DNA from: an uncultured Eubacteriales bacterium
GTDB lineage: Bacteria; Bacillota; Clostridia; Oscillospirales; UBA644
Reading direction: 5' to 3'
Length of the DNA: 64,000 nucleotides
NCBI GenBank assembly: GCA_934501435.1
Contig: CAKSTW010000006.1
Span: forward strand, 75,092-139,091
In this document: in pieces, positions 49,258 through 58,042 of the stretch
Numbering within the stretch: the stretch's first letter is position 1
How the letters are laid out: every line of letters starts with the position of its first letter
Notes under the pieces: model-generated
The model's database searches: none
What the model saw: the letters and a program-made list of their open reading frames with translations, nothing else
What the model was told of the DNA's origin: nothing
Translations under genes and position numbers: made by a program

Positions 49258-51243
49258 TCACCTTATGGTCTTAAGTTTTTTGATCTTATCTCTTATTTTT
49301 GCGGCACGTTCGAAATCGAGTTTTTCGGAAGCCTTCCGCATTTCCGCGGTAAGGTCTTCTATCATCGTATTTCTGTCCTTATACGAAAGTTTCTTATATT
49401 TCTTTGCGTCTATCGCGTCTTCGTTCTCATTTTCGACGTCGATTATCTGCGTTAAGCCCATCATTTCGGAAACGGGTTTTACGATAGTCTTCGGAGTTAT
49501 TCCGTGTTCTTTATTATAGGCGGTCTGAATGGCGCGGCGGCGTTCCGTTTCGGTTATTGCTCTTTCCATTGAATCGGTAACGCTGTCGGCATACATTATT
49601 ACCCTGCCCTCCGCGTTTCTTGCGGCTCGTCCGATTATCTGGATAAGGGACGTTTCGTTTCTCAAAAATCCCTCTTTATCCGCTTCGAGAATTGCAATAA
49701 GCGAAACTTCGGGAATATCAAGACCTTCGCGCAGCAGGTTTATTCCGACAAGCACGTCGAATTCTCCCGAACGCAGATCGCGTAATATCTCGATACGGTC
49801 GAGAGTGTCTATATCGTGGTGAAGATATCTTACCCTGATATCGAGATCTTTCAGATAGTCGGTAAGAGATTCCGCCATTTTTTTTGTGAGGGTAAGAACG
49901 AGCACTCTTTCGTGCTTTTCTATCCGCTTGTAAAGTTCGGTAACAAGGTCGTCTATCTGTCCCTCCGTCGGTTTGACGTCGATAAGCGGATCGACAAGCC
50001 CCGTCGGTCTTATGATCTGTTCGACGGTCTGCACCGAATGTTCTTTTTCGTAAGGACCGGGGGTGGCGGAAACGAAAATAGCCTGATTTATCCTGTCTTC
50101 GAATTCGTTGAAATACAAAGGACGGTTATCATACGCCGAGGGCAGACGGAAACCGTATTCGACGAGATTTTCTTTTCTTGCCCTGTCCCCGCCGCTCATG
50201 CCTCTTACCTGCGGCAGAGTGACATGGCTTTCGTCGACTATCATAAGATAATCGTCGGGGAAATAGTCAAGCAGCGTATACGGAGTTGACCCGGCGGGTC
50301 TTCCCGAAAGGATCCTCGAATAGTTTTCAACGCCCTTGCAGTAACCGAGCTGCTTTAAGAATTCGATATCGTACATCGTCCGCTCTCTTATTCGCTGGGC
50401 TTCTATGAGTTTTCCGCGTTCCTCGAAATATTTCACCCTCTCTTCCATTTCGGCGATTATCTCTCCGAACGCCTTCTGCATCTGCTCGGGTTCGGCGACA
50501 TAGTGCATCGCGGGAAAAATCGCGACATAATTCATTTTCGAAATAACTTCGCCCGTAACGCAGTTCACGTTTACTATTCTTTCAACTTCGTCGTCAAAAA
50601 ATTCTATTCTGACGAGAGTGTCGGTGCTTGACGCGGGGAAAACGTCCAGAACGTCTCCGCGTACTCTGAAACAGCCGCGGACAAGGTCGAAATCGTTGCG
50701 GGTAAAACGAATCTTGACAAGATCCGCCATGACCTGTTCCCTGCTCTTTTTCTGCCCGACCCTCACCGAAACGACCATATTTTTATAGTTTGCGGGGTCT
50801 CCGAGGGTATATATGCAGGAAACGCTCGAAACGATAATGACGTCGCGCCGTTCAAAAAGAGACGAAGTCGCGGAATGACGGAGCCTGTCGATATCGTCGT
50901 TTATACTTGAATCTTTCTCGATATAGACGTCTTTATGCGGAACATAAGCCTCAGGCTGATAGTAGTCGTAATACGAAACAAAATACTCAACAGCGTTCTC
51001 GGGAAAAAATTCGCGGAACTCACTGCACAACTGCGCCGCAAGGGTTTTATTGTGCGCAAGAACCAAGGTCGGACGGTTAAGGTTCGCAATAATGTTTGCC
51101 ATTGTAAAGGTTTTTCCCGAACCCGTAACGCCGAGAAGCGTCTGCTCCTTATATCCGTGCAGAATACCCTCAGTGAGTTTTTCTATTGCCTGCGGCTGAT
51201 CGCCCGTGGGCTTATAAGCCGAATGAAGAATAAATTTATCCAT
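49258..51243 (-). CDS. uvrB: Excinuclease ABC subunit UvrB
   Basis: Helicase-like damage verification subunit. The 661-residue protein has Walker A GVTGSGKTFTMA (about 39-50), the beta-hairpin region YYDYYQPEAYVP, DESHVTLPQ, motif VI IQIIGRAARN and a C-terminal UVR domain (IEDLTAEMRKASEKLDFERAAKIRDKIKKL) that contacts UvrC. A standalone promoter lies upstream. No LexA-type box was recognised. Confidence 0.97.
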   Translation of the reverse strand: MDKFILHSAYKPTGDQPQAIEKLTEGILHGYKEQTLLGVTGSGKTFTMANIIANLNRPTLVLAHNKTLAAQLCSEFREFFPENAVEYFVSYYDYYQPEAYVPHKDVYIEKDSSINDDIDRLRHSATSSLFERRDVIIVSSVSCIYTLGDPANYKNMVVSVRVGQKKSREQVMADLVKIRFTRNDFDLVRGCFRVRGDVLDVFPASSTDTLVRIEFFDDEVERIVNVNCVTGEVISKMNYVAIFPAMHYVAEPEQMQKAFGEIIAEMEERVKYFEERGKLIEAQRIRERTMYDIEFLKQLGYCKGVENYSRILSGRPAGSTPYTLLDYFPDDYLMIVDESHVTLPQVRGMSGGDRARKENLVEYGFRLPSAYDNRPLYFNEFEDRINQAIFVSATPGPYEKEHSVQTVEQIIRPTGLVDPLIDVKPTEGQIDDLVTELYKRIEKHERVLVLTLTKKMAESLTDYLKDLDIRVRYLHHDIDTLDRIEILRDLRSGEFDVLVGINLLREGLDIPEVSLIAILEADKEGFLRNETSLIQIIGRAARNAEGRVIMYADSVTDSMERAITETERRRAIQTAYNKEHGITPKTIVKPVSEMMGLTQIIDVENENEDAIDAKKYKKLSYKDRNTMIEDLTAEMRKASEKLDFERAAKIRDKIKKLKTIR

Positions 51244-51271
51244 TTCAAATCTCCGTGAATTAGTACCTTTT

Positions 51272-51300
51272 ATTTTACCACAAATATCACGAAATGTAAA
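51272..51300 (-). promoter_or_regulatory. Promoter of uvrB-uvrA
   Basis: On the minus strand TTTACA (51300-51295), 17-base spacer, TAAAAT (51277-51272). Confidence 0.75.
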
Positions 51301-51322
51301 TACGAATTTCCGAAATTTATAT

Positions 51323-51345
51323 AAAAAAAGGAGCCTTTCGGCTCC
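51323..51345 (-). terminator. Terminator of putP
   Basis: 6-bp stem GGAGCC / GGCTCC with a GAAA tetraloop and seven T on the minus strand, seven bases after the putP stop. Confidence 0.9.
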
Positions 51346-51351
51346 GATTTT

Positions 51352-52920
51352 TTATGCTTCGGTATAGTTCTTTGCTCTTTCGAACTCGTCCTCGATTTCG
51401 GAAGACGGTTTTGCGGTACAAAGAGAAACAACGACTATAACAATGCAGGAAATAAGGAATGCGGGAAGAAGTTCGTAAATTCCGAATACTCCTCCGAGCG
51501 GTTTGAGAAGAAGTTTCCAGATAAAGACCATCGAACCGCCGGCGACCATTCCGGCAATCGCGCCCGCCCTGTTCGTTCTCTTCCAGAAAAGTGATAATAC
51601 CATTATCGGTCCGAACGTTGCGCCGAAGCCCGACCATGCAAAGGAAACTATTTCAAATATTATACTGTTTTCGTTCCATGCAATACCCATTCCGACAAAG
51701 GTTATCGCGAGCAATACTATTCTCGAAACTCTCATTACCTGCTTATCGGTAGCGTCCTTTTTGATTATACCCTCAAAAAGGTTCTTTGAAACGGCGGAAG
51801 CCGCTATAAGAAGATATGAGTCGGAAGAACTTATTGTCGCGGCAAGAATTCCCGCCATTATAACGCCCGCGATTACGGGGTGGAACAGCAGCTGCGAAAG
51901 ATGGGCAAATACGTTTTCAGCTCCGCTCTGGGTCGCAAGTCCTGCGTCTGCGGGAAGAATATATCTTCCGAGAACGCCGATAGATACGGCGGCGGCAAGA
52001 GAAATGAGAACCCATACGGTCGCTATTCTGCGGGAGCGCTTAAGTTCCGACGACTTTCTTATAGCCATAAAACGGAGGAGAACCTGCGGCATACCGAAAT
52101 ATCCGAGTCCCCAGGAAAGGGTGGAAAGTATAGTTAAAAATCCGTAAGAGGAAGCGTCGCCGAAGAAAGGAACACCTGCGGCGGACTGCTGAACTCCGGC
52201 GGCGTCGACAATCGGAGTTGCAGTATGAGTAAGAGACAGGAATCCGGGAATATTCTGCACGTTTTCTATAACTGCACCTATACCGCCCGCATTTATCGTT
52301 CCGAAAACAAGAACTCCGACAAGGGCTATTATCATTACGACAGCCTGCATAAAATCGGAAGCGCTTTCGGCAAGAAAACCTCCGAGAATCGTATACAGAA
52401 GAACGAACGCCGCGCCGACTATCATCATCGAATGATAGGAATAGCCGAAAAGACCTGAGAAAAGTTTTCCGCAGGTAACGAAGCAGCTTGCCGCGTAAAC
52501 CGTAAAGAATATTATAATGAAAATTGCCGAAATGCCGAGAATGACTTTTTTCTTTTCATGGAAACGGTTGCTTAAAAAGTCGGGCACGGTTATCGAGTCG
52601 CCAGAAACTATGGAATAGGCGCGCAGCCTTCTTGAAATTATAAGCCAGTTGACATAAGTACCGATCGCAAGACCGATAGCCGTCCATGCCGCGTCTGCAA
52701 TTCCGCACCAGTAAGCAACTCCGGGAAGCCCCATAAGGAGCCAGCCGCTCATATCGGAAGCCTCCGCGCTCATCGCCGCGACCCACGGACCGAGAGAGCG
52801 TCCCCCGAGAAAATAGTTTTCGGAATTTGCCTGCGATCTTTTCGCAAAATATATACCGATAATTATAACTATCAGCATATATCCGACCATGGCAAGCAAA
52901 ACCTGAAGTTTGTCTTCCAT
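51352..52920 (-). CDS. putP: Sodium/proline symporter PutP
   Basis: Sodium-driven proline importer of the SSS family. The 522-residue chain has about 13 membrane segments. The characteristic sequences are YFLGGRSLGPWVAAMSAEASDMSGWLLMGLPG (segments 2-3, with sodium-site serines), and GGFLAESASDFMQAVVM in the middle. SAEASDMSGW and the total length match PutP rather than pantothenate or other SSS members. CAGGAGG precedes the ATG. Monocistronic with its own terminator; an extended -10 element TGATATAAT lies about 40 bases upstream of the start. Confidence 0.93.
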   Translation of the reverse strand: MEDKLQVLLAMVGYMLIVIIIGIYFAKRSQANSENYFLGGRSLGPWVAAMSAEASDMSGWLLMGLPGVAYWCGIADAAWTAIGLAIGTYVNWLIISRRLRAYSIVSGDSITVPDFLSNRFHEKKKVILGISAIFIIIFFTVYAASCFVTCGKLFSGLFGYSYHSMMIVGAAFVLLYTILGGFLAESASDFMQAVVMIIALVGVLVFGTINAGGIGAVIENVQNIPGFLSLTHTATPIVDAAGVQQSAAGVPFFGDASSYGFLTILSTLSWGLGYFGMPQVLLRFMAIRKSSELKRSRRIATVWVLISLAAAVSIGVLGRYILPADAGLATQSGAENVFAHLSQLLFHPVIAGVIMAGILAATISSSDSYLLIAASAVSKNLFEGIIKKDATDKQVMRVSRIVLLAITFVGMGIAWNENSIIFEIVSFAWSGFGATFGPIMVLSLFWKRTNRAGAIAGMVAGGSMVFIWKLLLKPLGGVFGIYELLPAFLISCIVIVVVSLCTAKPSSEIEDEFERAKNYTEA

Positions 52921-52958
52921 ATTTTCCTCCTGTGTAAAATGTAATTTTCTTAAACAAA

Positions 52959-52967
52959 ATTATATCA
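52959..52967 (-). promoter_or_regulatory. Extended -10 promoter element for putP
   Basis: TGATATAAT on the minus strand (52967-52959) fits a TGn extended -10; no good -35 hexamer was found 16-18 bases upstream. Confidence 0.5.
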
Positions 52968-53019
52968 TAATTTTAACAAAAACGGAATAGTTTCGGGGCA
53001 GATTTCCCGTAAATTTAAC

Positions 53020-53053
53020 AAAAAAGACACAGACGCCCGGTCGGGAGCGTCTG
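53020..53053 (-). terminator. Terminator of the radC operon
   Basis: CAGACGC / GCGTCTG arms (53030-53036, 53047-53053) with a GC-rich inner CCCG/CGGG pairing, followed on the minus strand by TGTCTTTTTTG. Confidence 0.8.
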
Positions 53054-53060
53054 CAAACGG

Positions 53061-53825
53061 TTATTTCTTTGTTTTCTTCCCGTCTTTTTCGCGTTCGGCT
53101 TTTTCCTTTTCATTCTTTTCGGTCCAGTCGTTGAAGAACGCCTCCATCGCTTCTTCTCCGAAAAGCATATCGCTTTCGGCAAGGGAGATAAAATCGTCTC
53201 TTTCGAAAATTATATGGTCGATAAGTTCTATACCCATACTTTCGAGGTACGACCTCGCGATCTGGGTTGCGACGATATCCGAATGCGACGGAATAGCAAG
53301 CCCCGACGGGTGGTTGTGCGCGATTATAACGCGGTTTACTCCGTGCTGTCTTGCGCGTTTTTCAATATAGACAAAATCAAGTTGTGCGGAAAACGGTTCG
53401 CCGGTACTCAGGACGTCGCAAGCCCTGTAACGGTTCTTATCGTCTATATAAATAGCGAAAACATATTCCACGTTTTCGTTTCCGTAAGTGTCGGCAAGAT
53501 ATTCGCCTATATCGTCCGTATACGTCTGTTTTTTGAAATATTTCCGCTTATCTTTGCGGTAATAGAACAGAAGATCGTTTATAAAGGAAAGAATAAGGCT
53601 TGCGTGCTCCCCTATCCCGTCGATATTTTCAAACTCTTCTCTCGGAGCTTCGAGAACTCCGACAAGATTACCGAACTTTTCGATAAGGGCTGCGGCCGTA
53701 GGTCTTGTATCTTTTCTCGGAATGGCAAGAAAAAGCAGCAATTCGATTATTTCTTCCTCGCAAAGACATCTTATACCGCCGCGGGAATATTTAGCAAAAA
53801 GTCGCTGTCTGTGCCCTTCGCCCAT
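53061..53825 (-). CDS. radC: RadC-like JAB-domain protein
   Basis: Member of the RadC family, historically linked to DNA repair but without a proven biochemical role. The 254-residue protein has an N-terminal helix-hairpin-helix (IDGIGEHASLIL, about 67-78) and a C-terminal JAB/MPN domain with the metal-binding motif AHNHPSGLAIPSHSD, including His-x-His and the distant aspartate. An unusually lysine- and glutamate-rich tail ends it. It begins two bases after the ATPase gene of the amino-acid transporter, so it is probably translated from the same message. Confidence 0.9.
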   Translation of the reverse strand: MGEGHRQRLFAKYSRGGIRCLCEEEIIELLLFLAIPRKDTRPTAAALIEKFGNLVGVLEAPREEFENIDGIGEHASLILSFINDLLFYYRKDKRKYFKKQTYTDDIGEYLADTYGNENVEYVFAIYIDDKNRYRACDVLSTGEPFSAQLDFVYIEKRARQHGVNRVIIAHNHPSGLAIPSHSDIVATQIARSYLESMGIELIDHIIFERDDFISLAESDMLFGEEAMEAFFNDWTEKNEKEKAEREKDGKKTKK

Positions 53826-53826
53826 A

Positions 53827-54564
53827 TTAAAGCACCTTACTTAAAAATGATTTTGCACGGTCGGTTTTCGGAGAAGCAAAAAACTCTTTCGGGTCGCCGT
53901 CTTCGACGACCGTTCCGTCGTCCATAAACAGGACTCTGTTCGCGACTTCTCTCGCAAAACCCATTTCGTGCGTTACTATGACCATTGTCATACCGTCTTT
54001 TGCAAGGTCGGAAATAACCTGCAGGACCTCTCCGACCATTTCGGGGTCAAGAGCGGAGGTCGGTTCGTCAAAAAGCATAACGTCGGGGTTCATTGCAAGC
54101 GCCCTGACTATCGCTATTCTCTGTTTCTGCCCGCCCGAAAGCTGTGACGGATAGTTCTGCGCCCTGTCGGCAAGTCCGACTTTCGCAAGGAACTCCATAG
54201 CGATTTTTTCGGCATCTTCCCTGCTTCTTTTAAGCACTTTTTTCTGTGCGAGAGTTATGTTCTGCAGAACGGTCATATTCGGAAAAAGATTGAACTGCTG
54301 AAAGACCATTCCCATCTTTTCACGGTGTTTGTTTATGTTTATCTTCGGGTCTGTTATATCGACGTCTTCAAAAAAAACTTTGCCCGACGTCGGGGATTCA
54401 AGAAGATTTAAGGTCCTTAAAAAAGTGGATTTTCCCGAACCGGAGGGCCCGATAACCGCAACTACGTCTCCTGTCTTTATCTCGACGTTTATATCTTTCA
54501 GAGCCTTGAGTTTTCCGAATTCCTTGCAGAGATCTTCGGTTCTTATGAGAACTTTACCTGTCAC
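53827..54564 (-). CDS. Polar amino acid ABC transporter ATPase (GlnQ family)
   Basis: ATPase of a polar amino acid importer, 245 residues. Walker A GPSGSGKST (about 37-45), signature LSGGQKQRIAIVRAL, Walker B VMLFDEPTSALDP and the H-loop IVTHEMGFAREV are all standard for GlnQ/HisP. The start is a GTG, with GGAGG ten bases upstream inside the permease gene; the two genes overlap by 11 bases. Substrate specificity cannot be read from the ATPase. Confidence 0.94.
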   Translation of the reverse strand: MTGKVLIRTEDLCKEFGKLKALKDINVEIKTGDVVAVIGPSGSGKSTFLRTLNLLESPTSGKVFFEDVDITDPKININKHREKMGMVFQQFNLFPNMTVLQNITLAQKKVLKRSREDAEKIAMEFLAKVGLADRAQNYPSQLSGGQKQRIAIVRALAMNPDVMLFDEPTSALDPEMVGEVLQVISDLAKDGMTMVIVTHEMGFAREVANRVLFMDDGTVVEDGDPKEFFASPKTDRAKSFLSKVL

Positions 54565-55288
54565 TGTTATGCAGCCTCCTCTCGAGTTTGCGCAAAAGCC
54601 ATGTAAAAAGCATTACCATTACAAAATAGACAAGGGCGACCGCTATAAGAGGCATAAACGCCGAAAAGGTTCTTCCGCGGATAAGATCCCCTGCTTTGGT
54701 AAGGTCCATTATTCCGACATAGCCCGCAACGGAAGTTTCTTTGAGAAGAACGATAAATTCGTTGCAGAGAGTCGGAAGGACGACCTTGAACATCTGCGGG
54801 ATTATAATGTAGATCATCGTCTGGATATAGTTGAGACCGAGAGAACGCCCCGCCTCGAACTGTCCTCTGTCAATAGCCATAATTCCGCCGCGGAAGATTT
54901 CCGAAACATAAGCGCCTGAGTTTATTCCGAAAGAAATAATCGCGACAAGAACGCTGTTGTTTGACGAAGCGAAAATGATGAAATAGAAGATCATCAACTG
55001 AACAACGACAGGCGTTCCTCTGAAAACGGCAAGATATATGTTGCATATTCCGTTGAAAAATTTCAGGATAAAATATCCGAATCCGCCCTTTTTCTTCAGC
55101 GTTTCTTTATTCTGATCGTATGTAGAGCGGACGGACGAAACGACGATACCTATAAGGATACCGATGATCACCGCAAAAAATGTGATAAGCAGAGTATTGA
55201 GAAGTCCGTCGGTGAGCCATGTCCACTTGTTGCCTTTTATAAAGTTCAGATTGAACTCTTTTGCAAGGCCGTCAAACCATTCTTTCAT
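54554..55288 (-). CDS. Polar amino acid ABC transporter permease
   Basis: Membrane subunit of 244 residues with about five hydrophobic segments. The EAA loop is EAGRSLGLNYIQTMIYIIIPQMFKVVLPTL (about residues 145-175), matching the HisM/GlnP family. NSGAYVSEIFRGGI just before it is also typical. A single permease gene is present, so the transporter is probably a homodimer. AAAGGAC precedes the ATG. Confidence 0.93.
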   Translation of the reverse strand: MKEWFDGLAKEFNLNFIKGNKWTWLTDGLLNTLLITFFAVIIGILIGIVVSSVRSTYDQNKETLKKKGGFGYFILKFFNGICNIYLAVFRGTPVVVQLMIFYFIIFASSNNSVLVAIISFGINSGAYVSEIFRGGIMAIDRGQFEAGRSLGLNYIQTMIYIIIPQMFKVVLPTLCNEFIVLLKETSVAGYVGIMDLTKAGDLIRGRTFSAFMPLIAVALVYFVMVMLFTWLLRKLERRLHNSDR

Positions 55289-55375
55289 TTTTTAGTCCTT
55301 TCGGGAAAAGTTTTAATCAGCGGTAAATCGGCGACAAGAAAATTGCCGCCGATAACCTGTTTATTCGGAATCAAA

Positions 55376-56218
55376 TTATTCTTTTATGTATTTGTTGATT
55401 ATCTCGTCGAGTTTGCCCTCGTTTTTGAGTTCTTCAAGAGCCTTGTTTACTTTTTCGAGAAGTTCGTTGTTGTTCTTGTTTATAGCGATAGCATAATTTT
55501 CATCGGCATAAGCACCGTCAAGAATTTTAAGGCCGTCGTTTTCCGCGACATACGCTTTTGCGGGGTTGTTGTCGATTATAACAGCGGTGATTTTTCCGGA
55601 GACAAGAGCCTGAACCGCGGTAGGACCGTCTTTGTAACGGATTACGTTATCTTCGCCGAAACCGTTGTTTGCAGGTTCGTCGGAAGAATAGATATCGCCG
55701 GTGGTATCCTGCTGAACGCCTATTTTGATACCTTCTTTAACGGTTGCGGGAGTTTTGTCTTCGTTAAAGGTCGCATAAAATTCTTCAAATTTGGTGTAGG
55801 GGCTGTCAGCCTTTACGATAACGGACTGAATACCTTTTGCATAAGAAGTCGAGAAGTTTACGCTTTCAAGACGTTCTTCGTTTACGGTCATACCCGCCAT
55901 ACCGATATCGTATTTGCCGGAAGCGACGCCTGCGACGATTGCGCCGAAGTCAACGTCTTCGATCTTAAGGGTCATTCCGAGTTTTTCGGCGATAAGAGCT
56001 GCGATTTCCGCGTCGATACCTTCTATCTCGCCGCTGTCGCCCTTATATTCATAGGGAGGGAAGGTGGCGTTGGTTGCCATTACGAGAACCGGCTTTTCAT
56101 CCGTCTTGCCGTCGGTTTTGTCATTATCGGCTGTTTTGTTTTCGCCGCAAGCGGAGAAAACGAACATAAGAGATGCAATCATAGCGATCGCAAGAATTAC
56201 TGAAATTACTTTTTTCAT
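55376..56218 (-). CDS. Polar amino acid-binding lipoprotein
   Basis: Receptor of the adjacent transporter, 280 residues of the family 3 periplasmic-binding fold. The signal sequence MKKVISVILAIAMIASLMFVFSAC places the lipidated cysteine at 24. The start of the mature fold, VLVMATNATFPPYEYKGDSGEIEGIDAEIAALIAE, is the standard amino-acid binding pattern, with GVASGKYDIGMAGMTVNEER next. Glutamine, cystine or other polar amino acids are possible ligands. GGAGATATT precedes the ATG. Confidence 0.93.
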   Translation of the reverse strand: MKKVISVILAIAMIASLMFVFSACGENKTADNDKTDGKTDEKPVLVMATNATFPPYEYKGDSGEIEGIDAEIAALIAEKLGMTLKIEDVDFGAIVAGVASGKYDIGMAGMTVNEERLESVNFSTSYAKGIQSVIVKADSPYTKFEEFYATFNEDKTPATVKEGIKIGVQQDTTGDIYSSDEPANNGFGEDNVIRYKDGPTAVQALVSGKITAVIIDNNPAKAYVAENDGLKILDGAYADENYAIAINKNNNELLEKVNKALEELKNEGKLDEIINKYIKE

Positions 56219-56251
56219 TTTAATATCTCCTCAAATTTATTTTATGCCGAT

Positions 56252-56280
56252 ATTATACAACAACTTTTTCAAATATGCAA
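56252..56280 (-). promoter_or_regulatory. Promoter of the amino acid transporter operon
   Basis: On the minus strand TTGCAT (56280-56275), 17-base spacer, TATAAT (56257-56252). Confidence 0.85.
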
Positions 56281-56375
56281 TAGTTTCGTATAATAATTTA
56301 CAAATATGTCAAAAACAATATGGTTTTATTCATAAATTGCGGTATTTTATTCATTTTATATGCAGTTTTACCCTC

Positions 56376-56404
56376 TTGACAGAGCGAAAGACTTGCGTTA
56401 TAAT
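56376..56404 (+). promoter_or_regulatory. Promoter of the thiamine operon
   Basis: Perfect TTGACA (56376-56381), 17-base spacer, perfect TATAAT (56399-56404), about 25 bases before the TPP aptamer. Confidence 0.92.
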
Positions 56405-56429
56405 AACATTACAACCGCATATTGATGTC

Positions 56430-56515
56430 AGCAGGGGTGCTTTCTTTATTAAAGAGGCTGAGACGGAGTATTTCGAACCCTATAACCTGAAACGGATAAT
56501 ACCGGCGTAGGAAGC
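56430..56515 (+). ncRNA. TPP riboswitch (THI element)
   Basis: Contains the conserved core words in order: AGGGGTGC, the GCTGAGA pyrimidine-sensor bulge, ACCC closing the helix, then ACCTGA, GGATAAT and CGTAGGAAG. Located directly upstream of a thiamine transporter and kinase. Confidence 0.96.
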
Positions 56516-56535
56516 TTGAACTTTTATCAGTCATT

Positions 56536-56570
56536 CTTGTCGCCGACAATTGGTAGGCGGCAAGTTTTTT
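56536..56570 (+). terminator. TPP riboswitch terminator
   Basis: 9-bp stem CTTGTCGCC / GGCGGCAAG (one G-T pair), an 11-base loop and six T, placed between the aptamer and thiT. Formation is expected when TPP is bound. Confidence 0.88.
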
Positions 56571-56590
56571 ATTTTACAGGAGAGAAAAAA

Positions 56591-57418
56591 ATGCAAAGCA
56601 AAACGATTGGCAGAACAAGGAAACTCGTTGAGTGCGCTATTCTCATTGCGATAGCGTCTGTACTCAGCATAATCAAAATCATCGAAATGCCCTACGGCGG
56701 CTCGGTAACGATAGCCTCCATGCTTCCGATAATAATTATCGCGTATAAATACGGTGCGGGCTGGGGACTTTCTTCGGGACTCATATTTGCGGTGATCCAG
56801 CAGCTTATGGGACTCAAAAACCTTTCTTACGGAACTTCATGGCAAGCAGTGGTCGCGATAATCCTTCTCGACTACATAATCGCTTTTACCGTCGCGGGTC
56901 TCGGCGGTGTTTTCAGAAAGAAGATAAAGAATCAGAATACCGCGCTTGTTATGGGAATAATTCTCGTATCGCTTCTCAGATATATCTGCCACGTGATTTC
57001 CGGAGCGACCGTCTGGGCAGGGCTCTCAATTCCGACAAACGCCGCTCTTATCTATTCGCTCGGATATAACGCCACATACATGCTCCCCGAAATGATTGTT
57101 CTTATTGTAGTAGGTTACTATCTCAGCAGTATGATCGACCTTTCCGAAAACGGAGATTTCAAACCGAGAAATGCGGACGAACAGAAAGGACTTGTTTCCC
57201 TGCCCTTCAATATTGCGGGAGGTCTTGCGATCACGGCAGGTCTTATATACGATACCGTCGCGGTATTTTCTCAGATACAGAATGCGGAAACCGGCGATTT
57301 CGACGTAACGCTTCTTGCAAACGTTTCATGGATATACGTCGCGATAGTTTCCGCGGTTGCCGCAGCAGTTGCCGCAATATTCTTTATTATAGGTAAAAAG
57401 GTAAAGAATTCAAAATGA
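56591..57418 (+). CDS. thiT: ECF thiamine transporter substrate-binding subunit ThiT
   Basis: S-component that captures thiamine for an energy-coupling factor transporter. The 275-residue protein has six N-terminal hydrophobic segments, followed by an additional pair of segments in a C-terminal extension of about 90 residues (residues 185-275), longer than the usual ThiT (about 180-190). The N-terminal LVECAILIAIASVLSIIKI and PYGGSVTIASMLPIIIIAYKYG are characteristic. Its position behind a TPP riboswitch and overlapping thiN supports the assignment. CAGGAGAG precedes the ATG; the longer frame would start inside the terminator. Confidence 0.93.
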   Translation: MQSKTIGRTRKLVECAILIAIASVLSIIKIIEMPYGGSVTIASMLPIIIIAYKYGAGWGLSSGLIFAVIQQLMGLKNLSYGTSWQAVVAIILLDYIIAFTVAGLGGVFRKKIKNQNTALVMGIILVSLLRYICHVISGATVWAGLSIPTNAALIYSLGYNATYMLPEMIVLIVVGYYLSSMIDLSENGDFKPRNADEQKGLVSLPFNIAGGLAITAGLIYDTVAVFSQIQNAETGDFDVTLLANVSWIYVAIVSAVAAAVAAIFFIIGKKVKNSK

Positions 57419-58029
57419 AAAAATGTTGTATAGTCGGCGGAGGAGATTTTCCCGCAGGCTTTTTCGACAAAACGGAATATGACTTAATAATCGCCGCGGA
57501 CAGCGGTTGTCTGTATCTTGATTCTTTGGGAATCGAAGCCGACATCTATATCGGGGACTTTGATTCTCTCGGCAAAATTCCTGAAAAAGAAAACGTAATA
57601 AAGCTGCCCGTCGAAAAAGACGACACCGACGTTTCCGCCGCTCTGAAATACGCAATGGACAAGGGGTTCGAAAATATTGATATTTTCGGAGGGCTCGGCG
57701 GCAAAAGACTTTCTCATACCGTTGCAAACATACAACTTTTGATCTACGCGAAAAAACGGGGCGTCTCGGCGTTGCTTTTCGGAAACGGCTGCAGGGTCAG
57801 AGTTCTGGAAAACGAAACGTTAGGAGTAAAGGAAAAAGGAATTTCCGTTTCGGTTTTCGCTCTCGGAAAAAAGGCGAAAGTAAAAGAAACGGGAATGAAA
57901 TATCCGTTTGACGGATATCTTGAAGAAGAGTTCCCGCTCGGCGTAAGCAACTGCACGGTTTCGGACGACGCCGAAATAACGGTTTCGGACGGAATCGCGC
58001 TTATAATAGAAGAAAAGGAAGAGGCTTGA
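57415..58029 (+). CDS. thiN: Thiamine pyrophosphokinase
   Basis: Transfers pyrophosphate from ATP to imported thiamine, making the cofactor TPP. The 204-residue protein shows the catalytic-domain motifs AADSGCLYLDSLGIEADIYIGDFDSLG and KDDTDVSAALKYA, holding the metal-binding aspartates, then FGGLGGKRLSHTVANI, and a C-terminal thiamine-binding beta domain. It overlaps thiT by four bases. With the riboswitch this forms a feedback loop in which its product represses uptake and phosphorylation. Confidence 0.95.
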   Translation: MKKCCIVGGGDFPAGFFDKTEYDLIIAADSGCLYLDSLGIEADIYIGDFDSLGKIPEKENVIKLPVEKDDTDVSAALKYAMDKGFENIDIFGGLGGKRLSHTVANIQLLIYAKKRGVSALLFGNGCRVRVLENETLGVKEKGISVSVFALGKKAKVKETGMKYPFDGYLEEEFPLGVSNCTVSDDAEITVSDGIALIIEEKEEA

Positions 58030-58042
58030 CCTCTTCCTTTTT
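58014..58042. terminator. Bidirectional terminator between thiN and the radical SAM gene
   Basis: 11-bp stem AAAGGAAGAGG / CCTCTTCCTTT (58014-58024, 58030-58040), five-base loop containing the thiN stop, T-rich on both strands. It serves both convergent units. Confidence 0.9.

Noticed and set aside
51244..51317. LexA/SOS box upstream of uvrB
   Set aside because: No GAAC-N4-GTTC or similar palindrome was found in the promoter region.
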